Part shown: one piece after another, positions 45,646 to 57,600 of the stretch
Position numbering within the stretch: the first letter of the stretch is position 1
Layout: every line of letters begins with the position of its first letter
Assembly (NCBI RefSeq): GCF_040869045.1
Contig: NC_090319.1
Location: 265,810,897 to 265,874,896, forward strand
DNA: 64,000 bases
Direction of reading: 5' to 3'
Source: Eurosta solidaginis
Lineage: Eukaryota > Arthropoda > Insecta > Diptera > Tephritidae
Translations under genes and position numbers: made by a program
Notes under the pieces: model-generated
The model's database searches: none
Told to the model about the DNA's origin: nothing
What the model saw: only the letters and a program-made list of their open reading frames with translations

Positions 45646-48600
45646 CTGATGAGAAAAAAAAATTATAGATTAAATGCTTTAAACGAATAAGCCAGGGTCA
45701 GAACATACCCGTGGTAGGTGTGCCTGTCGTAAGAGGCGACTAAAATACCACATTCAAGGGGTTGTGTAGCGAAACTTTTTCAAGTTGCCAGCGCAATATA
45801 TAGCTTCTCCAAACCCAAGTGTCAACCTCACCTTCGAGCGGCGGATCCCGTTTCACTAACAGACGAGGCTCTGGCGACCCCAGGCTCCTCATGGAACTTG
45901 GGGGTGGGGAGGGAGGGATGGCTTGAAGGTTTAATGTGGCCATATAAATCGTTCCCGAGATGGTCGGGCTAGTACCTTAATGGGGCTGTGTTACCGGAGC
46001 GTAACGGAAATGTATCCTGCAAAGGACCATCACACCGGTAACACTCCCCAAAGCCTTCAGGGAGCAACCTGCAACAACAACTAAGCACCTTTCAAAACAC
46101 AATTAAAAAATCGGTAAAATTAGCGCTGACAAAAATAGGACGCGGACAATATCGTATCCAGCAATGAAAGATTGAGTACGAGTGCTTTTCAACCTTCCAT
46201 TTGGTTTAGTCCTGAAAAGCGTCGTTTCAGACCGGCAGTTGCTTCGCTGATCGGTATCACGTCTATGGCGACAGTATAATAAAACAAATTATATACTATT
46301 AGTAATTTTTCCTAGCTCGAGTATGTTTCCCTAGCAAAGCAACATACAAAATGAAGAAACAAGTTTTTCTTAGCGGGGTCGCCCTTCGACAGTGGTTTGG
46401 CAAATGCATGGAGTATATTTTTGCCATGGAAAACTTCTCAGTGAAAATTCATCTGCCTTGAAGCTGTCGTTCGGAGTCGGCATAAACATAAAGGTCCCGT
46501 CCGGCATATTTGAAGGGAAAATTAAAACAAAGTACGACGCAAATTGGAAGAGAAGCTCGACTTAACGGAGACAAATCGCGCCAAGTACATTTTTTGTTTT
46601 AAATAATAAAACTATGTAACCGTAAGATTTGGAAGCTTTTCCTGACTCTATGGACTCATTCAGTCCCTGTGAGGTCTCCTCGGACAAACTAGTTCAACCT
46701 AACCATAAGTTTTGGAAGAGGCTTGGATTGGAAAAACGTTCTATACAATATCCCAATAATTTAACTCCAAGACTCGTCCTTTAGAATTTGCAAGCCAATA
46801 TCTGAGTCCAAAGAGTGTTTTGACCATTCCGTGCACGCTCCGGTCTAGAAAGAATTGCTATCGACTCCCTGTTTGGAAGCAGAGGAAAGGGAGGCACCCA
46901 CTGAGTTGGGAGAGCCACGCCTAGGCGTTTAAGCGGTGATTAATGATGATCTATATACACTTACCTAGGGCTACTAGCGCTACCTTCCAACTCAACGGTT
47001 TCAATCTGCAAGGTTTTATCGTCTGGAATTTGTGTTTCTCCTGCATCCAAGTATTCACGTTCTTCTTCATCATCAGCGACGTTTGATGATGAAATTGTGT
47101 AAGTCCGATAGCGGTCTTTAGCTACTCTACGCTTCTGCTTTGGTGTTAGTGTTCGCTTTTCACCATTCGATGGCGTTGGCGATGCAGCAGATTTCTGCGG
47201 CGTTGATTCTGCTGAACTAAATTCATAATCATCAGTTGGCAATGGAGTCCCAGCGCCACTATGAAAAGACTTATCTTCAGCTTCTGTATCGTGCGGCATT
47301 GTATCATAACAACTTTGTAGTGTTACAGTGTTATCTTCATATTCACATCCATTCAATTGACCACCTGCAGCAGTTTCATAATTTGATGTTGCAGACAATG
47401 TGGTGGCAATACTACAATCACCATCTGCTACTTCGGATTGTATGCTTGCCACACTTATCATAGAATCCAACAGTTCGTCCATTAATGATGGTGGTTTTAT
47501 ATTTTCTAACATCATATTACAACTTGAAATAACACTTTCTGCGCTGCCGCTTAAGTGTGCAGGGATATGGCCTAGTGCGCGTTTTGCCACTAAACCATGT
47601 GGCAACGATTTGCGCGGAAACCTTGGCGAACGCATCATCATTTGCGGACTTTGTGGTGTGCTACCACCACGTCGTGATTGTTGTAAAACGTTGAGTGAAT
47701 GGAGGGCATTGGAGTGTTGTGATGGCTCTTGTTGCTGATAATAGCCAGATATGTTGAGTGATTCCATACCCGATGGTGGGCGTATATTATCCAAATCCAA
47801 ACTATTCAAGCTATATGTGAAAATGCTATCATCATCATCAGCGCCACCAACGTTTCCGCTATTTCGTAGATTTTCCGCTAGAGCGCGCGCCTCTATTGCA
47901 ATAATGGTGGAATTTGTCATAGCAGCAGCAGCAGCGGCGGCAGCGGCATGTGCGGCTGCAGCAACGGCGTTACTATTATTACCATAGAGCATATGATTTC
48001 GACCCAAAGAAAGTGCTGCCGATTTAACAGCACCACCTAGTTGGAAATTTATGCCACTACTGCTAGTACTTATTGCCTCTTGTGATGTTGCATTATAACA
48101 AGGAGGCATATATCTACAGCTGATATCATTTATTAAAGTGTCTGTTTCCGTTTCTGTTTCTAATGAACTGGGTTGTGTACCAGTGCCACCAATGTCGACA
48201 TTTACGTACATCATTAGCGATGATTTAGCTTGCTCTTCGTTTGTGGGCGTTATTTCAGTAAAATCGTGCAAATCTTTATGACCCGCTTCAGTAGCCTGCT
48301 CAGCGTCTGCATCATCCTCGCCCATATCGTCGTCATAGTTGAGCGAAGCAACCACTGGTACAGTTACGCTGACGCTAGGAAAAGAAATATCATCGTTCGG
48401 ACAAGTATCCTCATTCCAGGTATTATTTGAAGTCGATGTACCACCAATGGAAATACTAGCGGCAGCCGATGGTCTACGTTGTTGTTGCTGTTCACTTAAA
48501 CTGTTGTCAGCAACAGTGTTTGTGGCATTCGTACGCAATTGTTCAGCTGAAGACACAAATTCCATTGTAAGACGTTCCACTGATTTTAACATCAAATCGG

Positions 48601-51600
48601 GATCTTTATGCTTTTGCGATGTAGTTAGAGGTGGAGATGTGCGTGTTTGACGCATTTCGAGTGAGACAGTGGTTTCAATAATAAATGACTCGTTTGAATC
48701 ATCACTTGTTGCTGTATTGTCAAACGACATTGAAGGGCTGTGCAACTCTACATGCGCAGGTTGGCCAATCATTTGCTGAACTTCCTTACACCCAATATCG
48801 CTCAAGTTCACGTTCATTTTCGATTGGTCTACTACTACGCTCACGTGATTTGGAAGATTTACGTCGTTGGATATGTTGGTTGTGCTGCTGGTGTTGGTAC
48901 CTACCATCTGCAACGCTGTTTGACTTTTTGCTGCGCCTATGATGTCGGCGTGTTTGTTGTTGGCCTTCGTTTCCCAGCAATTCACGTTTTTGAACGAGTT
49001 GTTGATGTCGTTGTATGTGGTGTTGTTGCTGTTGCTGGTATTGGTGCTGCTGCTGATGGTGGTGTCGTTGATGTTGTAGCCGATGATGTTGTTCTCCGTC
49101 TTTGCTACGTCTGGAGCTGCTGTGTTGTGCGCATTTGAGTATAAAGTAACCGCGTGTTGGTGACACAGCACCGGTGCAGCCGCAGACGTAGCCAGCCCGT
49201 TTTTTGACCCGTTCCCAGTATCACTAACGCTGTGCTTGGCATCACTAAATATTGGCATAGACATTGAATGGGCGTTATTGTCTGCCACACATCTTCCCAT
49301 AACAGACGCACTACCAATAGCGCCACTGCTTGTGCCAATCTTCTTCGTTATACCAGTATTTATACATTCCAACAACAACTTTTCATCTTTGCGTTCTCTT
49401 TCTCGTAAATGTCGATTACTTGTTGTTGTAGCTGGTAGCGCTGTCGCTACATTAGTTGGTAGTGCTAATACCTTTGATTGTGTGGGTAATTGTATTGGCA
49501 ATGAGTCGAATTGTTTGAGATTTGGATTCGATTGGGTTGTGCTGCTTCCGCTACGTCGATTGCTTAAAACATGTTGCCGATGCCGGTGATTAGCATTGTC
49601 GCTTGTAGGCTTATGCATACCGGTGCGTATGCATTGCTCAAATAAAGATTTTGCTTGATTATCATTCGAGTCACTTGAGTCTACAGAGCTATACGATTCA
49701 TTTCCATTTTGATATTGTTGTTCTGTATTTGCAGCAGTTTGTTCAATACCCACGCCGGTTACATGATGATGCTGATGTTGTTGTTGGTGACGTGAATAAT
49801 GTCGTGCTGTAACGCTTGAATTGAGTGAGGATGATGAGGTGGCTGCATTAATTTGTATAGGTTGTGAGGCGGAGAGTGATGCACTTTTTTTATTGTTGTT
49901 GACTTTTGATGTGCTACTAAAGCCAAGATTCGACTTAGGTCTATTGCAGCCGGCGGCTATAGCCTGCACAAGGGAGAGATCACGGGGAAATGTATGACAA
50001 AGATGTAGAATACTTTAATTTAACAATCTTACCTGACTTAACAAGTTCGTATCATCTTCAGAATCAGTAGATAAAGAGCTGGGTGAATCGTCCTGCCATT
50101 TTTGTTCGATACGTGCGGCCTCATCAGGAGCTTCGTTTCCAATCGCTTGGGCTTCTGTGCTCTTAGGCTTGTTAAGTATATTTTCGGTACTGTTGACGTG
50201 GTATAGAAATGAGTAAGTAGGATACATATACGGCTATTGTAGGTTGTTGGAAATATGTCGCTCTGTTAAATTTGTGACATATACGAAGTTAGGAGACGGT
50301 AGACTTCTTTATTTAGAATTAAAATAGTCATTTCTGTTTTCGACATCAACTTTTTCACCGGGAGCTTAAAAAAATATCAAGTTTATTACTAGCCAGTCCC
50401 TTTCTTCTAATAGATATGCAGAATATTTTGGCTACACAAAGCCTTATCCACGTTATCCATGTTGAAATCAAATCAAAGGGATAATGCAATTAGTCCCGAA
50501 ATAACCCGATATTATATATAGATAGCCCTAAAAAATTTCCAATTAGCCCCCAAGTTATAGCGAAAATAGTCCCAAAATGATCTTGAAATGATCAATAAGA
50601 GCGCAATTCGTAAGCCATCTTCAAATATTCCCGAAGTGATTGTGAATGTTTCTGAAATATTATCGAAAAATCCGAAGCAAGTCCTGAAATGTTACGGAGA
50701 TAATTCTGAAATGGCCCTGAAATGACTCCGTAATTATCCGTGAAAATCCGTTCGACTGTGAAGGGTAGCAAAATCTTTAATTTAGTTAGAGATACCTAGT
50801 ATACGTCATCACCTAAGTAAGTATACGTCATCACCTAAGTAAGTTAATCCTAACAAAAACCTTGTGGTTTTGTAAACGGGACGATAAAAACTGCAATGCA
50901 CATTTTCTGCGAATGTATTGACAAACTCACCCTTCTTTGCTGCCTTTTAGTTGAACAGCAGGTCCAACTAAGCTAGAGCCGACAGTAAGATTCGATAAAC
51001 CCGAAGCCACAGAAAAATTGCAGGGTGAATCTTCTACTAAAAATTTACTCATTTCATCTGAAACAGGCAAATAAGGCGGCAACGGGTTACCGCCGCGTCG
51101 TAACATATCGATAGGATCTGCTGCCGGGACAATTGTTTTCAATGGTTTATATTGAACCCTGCCACCAGCACCACCATCGCTTCCCAAGGACGTTTTCACT
51201 TGAATTTTTGGCTTTTTCATGCCCTCCTCAATACACTGTTGCAACAAATCAAACGATTGACCCGTCGTAGCACCACCTTCTGACGCATTCGATGATACAT
51301 CATCTGATAAGGCAAGTGAGTTCCGATAATTTGTTGCTTCAACTGTTGTATCTTGTGGTTGTAATTCTTTCAAGACATCTGCATTATTGCTAGAGCAAAT
51401 AGAGAGAACTGATAAATTTGTATTACTGCCGACCTTTGACAAAAGCGCCGGTGTATCTTCGGTATAATAATGCTTTGGCTCATCGGAAGGCAATTGTGAT
51501 GAATCTGTGGTGGCCGTTTGACTACGTTCTGCGCGCGCCATTGATTTTTTGGATGCAGAAGCTGCTTTAATTGTGCGATTCATGCCAACATTAATGCAAT

Positions 51601-54600
51601 TAGCGAGGAGTATGTCGTCGATGTTTTCTTCTTCTTCTTCACCTAAGAAAATGTTAGATAAAATATTTACTCGAAAAAAAGCAGATTACAACAACTGGAC
51701 TGGGTGTTGAAACAAAACATTTTTTTGTAGGAGATTGAAATTGTAAAATAAGCAAAAGTGATTTCAACGTTTTTCGAAGTTAGTCTCGAAAACATAGGTA
51801 TTGGATTTCGAGCTCCCATCATAATACATATACATATATTTTGAATTTATTTAAAATTAATTAAAATTTTTAAAGTTTTACCTTTTTAGGCGAATTATGA
51901 ACAATTTTTGAGAGTGAAATTCTAAAATATGTGACACAAAAGTTACAGGTTGTGTATTCGAATAAAATCTACAAACAAAATGGAAATAGCGCCTCCATTT
52001 TTTGTATGCATGTATATATGTATGTATGTACATACATATATACTACCTAATGTTAGTGCACTAAAGAGATTTAATCCATCTTATACATATTGTGACGTAT
52101 ATTAGCATCACTAAGCTGATACTAAGCAGCCACTCGTATGTACGTAAACAAATCAATCATTTACACATATACAAGGCAACAGAGAGATATTCACAAACAC
52201 ATGTAATCATCAGCCGAAGTAGAATTCACATATACACACGCATATGGCTACAGCAGGCATGCTTAACGAACGAAACGATATCATTTCGTTACGATAATCA
52301 ACGCTAATAAACGAAACGAAGTCATTTCGTTTCGTTTATTAACGTTAAGAACGTCAAATTAACGTTAATTTGACGATCTTAACGTTAATAAACGAAACGA
52401 AGTGACTTCGTTTCGTTTATTAACGTTGATTATCGTAACGAAATGATATCGTTTCGTTCGTTAAGCATGCCTGGGCTACAGACAACAAATATACATGTAT
52501 ATGGCTGATAACCAAGCATGAAGTTCGCAAAATTACTAGATCTTAGGAGAAAAGGCTGAACGAGGAAACCGAGAGTATAAAAGCAGCTCAAGCTGAGGCA
52601 TGACTAATCAGTTTGATTTAAATACGCTATCAGTTGCGAAGTATAATTGTGAAGTATAATTGTACTAATCCCAAAGTAGTATAATAAAGACCATTTTGCA
52701 ATACAGAATATTGGAGTTATTTATTCGACAGTTCAGCGATACGAGCGTTAGCAGAAGGTTGCAAATAACCGGAATTTCTCCAAATTCGTTACAATGTATA
52801 TATTTATTCTTCACTATGTATGTGAAATTCAGTACACGTGTACCTCTTGGCCAAAGATAATATTTGAGAGACCTGTCATTCCGGGAAGTGGACCAGGGAC
52901 CAACCTATTCTAAATAAAATAGTGTATGGTGTGATTTCCTTGAAATATAGTATAAGGGTACTTCCATGATTTGCTGACAAAGATAATATTTGAGAAGCTT
53001 TTCATTCCCGGAAGTGGACTAGGGGCCGACATGATCTACATAAAACATTTTATAGTGCGATTAGCTTGAAACTTGGTATAGAGGTTCTTCCTTTCTTTTT
53101 GGAAAGTGGACCAGGGTCTGATCTATTGTAATAAATCGTATTTATTTTGCGAGCCCGGAGAGTGTCCCTGTTAAGCTCCTTTCCGGGAAGTGGACCAGGG
53201 ACCGATCTATTAAATCAAATTCTATTCATTGTTCGATTTGCCTGAAAATTCATGAATATTTATGTGTCGCTTTGATAGATCGGGGTTATGCATAGCGACC
53301 TATTACTTTTGTGCCCTAATTCTCTTCACAGCACTTCGTCCAAACTGAGTTCCCTGGGGAAATCCAGATTGGTGCTCGGCTTTAGAGAGTGTATGTGCCT
53401 ACTTTCTTATTTTAGCGAACCAAGGATGCCTGTCTTCTTCTCGTGACTATGTCGCATTCGAGCGGAATGTGTTCTGCCGCCTAGGAAATTACTTCTTTGC
53501 TTATGGATCAATTTACAGACAAATCGGTTTGGTATAATATCCAGAAAAAATTGGGTTTGTTATAAAGTACAATCAATAAATAAAATTAATTTTGATTCAA
53601 TAACTAACCTTCAGAAACAATTGCTGCTTGCACAACATTATCCACTTCTACTGGTTGCCTGGATGGTGGTAAGCTTTGTTCATCATCCAAAATGCTCAAA
53701 TTACTCAAACTGGTTCGACATGAAAACAACGCAGGCGTATTTTCTACATGAAATGTATTTAGATTATCTTCGAAAACGCTGCGTAGTGGTTTTTTAGCAT
53801 CCTCGCTAACAGCAGTACTGCTGGGAAGTCCAGTACCAGCTGCAACGCCACCGCTTTCAGCAGATCTGCCACCTGCGCTGCCAAGCGTAGCCACAAGATG
53901 TGAAGTATCTGACACTTGTCCAGCGTTACTGTTCGGACGTGGTGATTGCGGCATGCTTTGTGTCGGTGAATCGGGTATTTCAGATGGTGAAATAACCCCA
54001 CTTGCCAAACGGCTAAAATCACTTACAACCGAACTCTTATCATCACAAACGCCTATCTCTTCTTCGACCTCTTGGACCAGCGAATCCATTGAGCTATGTC
54101 GAGAAAACATTAGAGGTGTCTCCTGCGCCGAGTTCATATTGGTAGCGCCACCACTAATTGGTGGCGCAACAATTAAAGCCGGCGGGCTAGTTGCTTCAAC
54201 CCTTTCTTTGCGTACATTTTTAACGCTGACTTTTGCAGGCAATTGCTTTGCATCCTTGTTGCCGATTTGCTGCTGAGTTGGTGGTGAGTCATCCAAACTG
54301 CTGAGCGATTCATAACGACTAAAATAACCTGGTGTACCCTCTTCACAATATTTGATTGGCTTTTCAGGTGTGTAGGAGCCGGACCCATAAGTTGCGCCGC
54401 CTGCAACATTGCTCGACATTTGATGTATTCTTTGGCATTTTTTGGGTTTTCCCGTTGCACACTTCAAGGTTGTATCCGTTTGTGTGACAGTATCTGATTT
54501 AATACCTGCTTGACGCAAGTCCGTTACTGAAGCAGCATTGGATATTACATAAGGAGTGTCTTCAGTTTGATAGCATTTTACGCTATCTTCCAGTATCAAT

Positions 54601-57600
54601 ATGATTTCATTGCCATTACTTGTTAAAGTTGGCGGCCGCGTTGGTGGTGGTGCTGCCGCTTTAAGCACGCCAGTTTTCGTTGTTCTTGCTATAGCGCTGG
54701 CTCTATTAATATGCTCCAATTCAATTTGTTGTTCAGCATAACGCAAACTAAAATCTGTCGGTTGATCCAAGTCCGTTTCCTGATATGTCTCGCTCTTTGC
54801 AGCAGTTTCGCTGTGATCTGTTGTGAGATGATCACTTGCTTTGGGATCTTTTTCACAATATTTAGCTGAATAGTCGATTGGTTGTTCAACCTCTGTGGGT
54901 TCCACTTCATTTTCTAGCGTAAAAACGACTGCTGCGGCTGCATAGGGGATTTTTTTGCGTCCAGCATCTGAGGCGGAATGTGAGCGCATAAAATTTTCAT
55001 AGGTGGTATCTGATTTCGCTGAAAAAACTGAATCGCGACTTTCGCTTTTAGTTAGCATAGCAGAGCGCGTAAGGCGCACTGACGCGCTAGGTGGCACAGT
55101 ACTGCCATAACGCTGACGCTGCGCAAGCATAGCCACACTCAAATTTTCCACTTTGGTTATGCCAGCCACATTGTTACTACCCACATCTAGATTGTCACAG
55201 GTCTCAGCATGCTGTTTGCCACCTAACTCTTGCTGTAATGCCTTCTGCCTGCGCGCATTCAATGTTGGCAGCTTGCGTAGACCCATTGAACGCGCTATGG
55301 GATCTAACTGATTTTGACTCTGAACAGCGGGTCGAAAATTAAGTAGATTTTTAAGCGCTGAAGCACTGCCTTCCGAAATCATAGCATGCTTAGAATGTAT
55401 AAGCGAACGCAACATTGGTACAGCGCCATTATCCCACAGAAATTTTTGATCCTCTGGACAACGCGCCGATAAATTCCATAGAGTGCCGCACGAATTGCTT
55501 ACCACCGTCAAGCTCTCCGATTTTAGTTGCTGCAGCAGTATTGAGAGACAGTTGCGTTCGCGCAATATTTGTCTATACTGTTCACGAACAGCGATGTGGC
55601 TTGAGACGTTACGTAATATACCACCTGCATTTTCAATGATTTTCAAAGTTTTACTTGGCCCTTCATAGGTTAGCATATCGACAAGAAAGGCAAGTGCTCC
55701 ATCTACTGCGCAAAACTCGGCCTTATTAGTACTGCAATGCGCTGATAAATTCCACAATGCTGACAATATTGCCTTAAGCGTATTTTCACTTTTATTTTTC
55801 ATGGCCGCGCGCGCTAACGCCGTTACCGTACCAATTTCATTCAATACCGCTTTCATATTAGTATCGGCGCGCCAGGATAGATTCCGTAATACACTGGCGG
55901 TTACTTGTAGTAAATCGTCTGGCGCCGAGTCCAATTGTGCTACTAATGCTTCCATAAATAACTTCTGACTACACAGAAAGGCTTTATTATGTTCATCACC
56001 AAACGTAAGATTTGTCAAAGCCATAAGTGCATAACGTCTCAACGAATTACAACACTGATCCTCTGGTTTTGGTCCATGCACCGCGTGATCCAAATGCACC
56101 AAATTGGGTATTGCCTGCAGTGCGCCTAGCTCGCACATAGCATGCCGATGCTCTTCATCGAAACTCACTTTCATTAATGATGAAATCGCCGCCAACGGAT
56201 GCCTTTCTGAATCATCGGCAATTGCCTCGCCACCGCTCTGTAGTAAGGTTTTCAGAAAATTACAATAGTCCAATATTTGCTCTAGTAAACGTAATACTTT
56301 TGCTTCGCGCCGCGCTGCCTTCTCATCTGTATGACTATGTACAACATTGTGTAATGCCATGCTCGCACATTTACGTACCGAATCATCGCCATCGGAATGC
56401 ATCATTTGTACAAGGAGCGGTACACAACCGGCGCGTCTTAAAGCGCTGCATGTTTCTGGTGTGCGTGCCAGTTCAAGGAACTTTTTAGACATTTCTGTTG
56501 GGTCATTGGAGCCCAACATCGATAGCAACGAATAAACACACTCCACTTTTGGGCCAAGACGGTCAACGTCGACAATGTCATTGACCGCAGACAAACTATT
56601 ACTATTGTCGCCAATGCTATCAATAGTGTGGCTGCCGCCGCTGCCTGTATGCACGGGCATTGGCAAGCTGCCATAAAGTCTATCAAAGCTACAAATACCA
56701 CTGCCACTAGAGCTACTAGCCCAAGCGCCACCTCTTGGTATGCTAAGCAGTAATGCTGGTGGTGGTGATGGCGTTTCAGCGCTATGTAAAAAACGTGATA
56801 ATGTGTACGATGAAGCTAGCTCCTTGTTACGTTCACGTGAAGTACGCGTACTAGACATGTTGCTACTATGACTGCTACTGACGGGAACACCGCCAACAAT
56901 ACCGTACCCACCACGATCCAATGAGCTTTTACGTCCGCCACTACCACTACTGCTGCTACTTTTTATCAATTGATGAGAGGCATGTGGTGCGGACTTTTGT
57001 TCTTCCTGCCTTTCAAAGTTACGATCCAAACTATGATGTTCCCGTCGTATGTCGTTTTCGCCCGCAGCGACCGCAGCAGCGACGCTTGCTAACAACATAT
57101 AATCTGGTGGTATAGGATTCTCGTCTAAGAAATGCTTTGGTTTCGTAAATGCGCTCTTGCCAATTATTCCGCTTGGCAAATTTAATGTGTTATCATCTTG
57201 TGTAAATTCTTTTTTAGTATAACCACTAGCCGCCAATTCATAGTCGCTTATCTCACCATCACGCTCATATTTCTTATCCATTTTCAATTGTTCACCACTA
57301 ATCGCTATGTTGGATTTCATATCGGGTTTATCACCAAAAGTTAAGACGCGCCCAAAGTGAGCGATTAGCTCGGGTGGTGGTACAGCATCGTCTAGAAAAT
57401 GTGACTTTTGTTTGGGCACCTCATCGATATCGACATCCACATTGGCCGGGTCGTCAACATCAATCTCTTGCTCATCATTAACGCTACTTCCATCGCTTAT
57501 ATCGTCATCATCCAAATTTAATGTCGTGGAGTTTAATTCTTTTGTTTCTCGCTTGGCGCGACGTTGAGATACACACGTCGAGGACGAAATCATTCTGCAG

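Noticed and set aside
47236..49589. Plus-strand frames opposite Apc exon 4
   Set aside because: Same reason; the minus-strand frame has APC repeats and matching splice phases.
53953..56731. Short frames on both strands within Apc exon 1
   Set aside because: They overlap the armadillo coding sequence in other frames and have no independent support.
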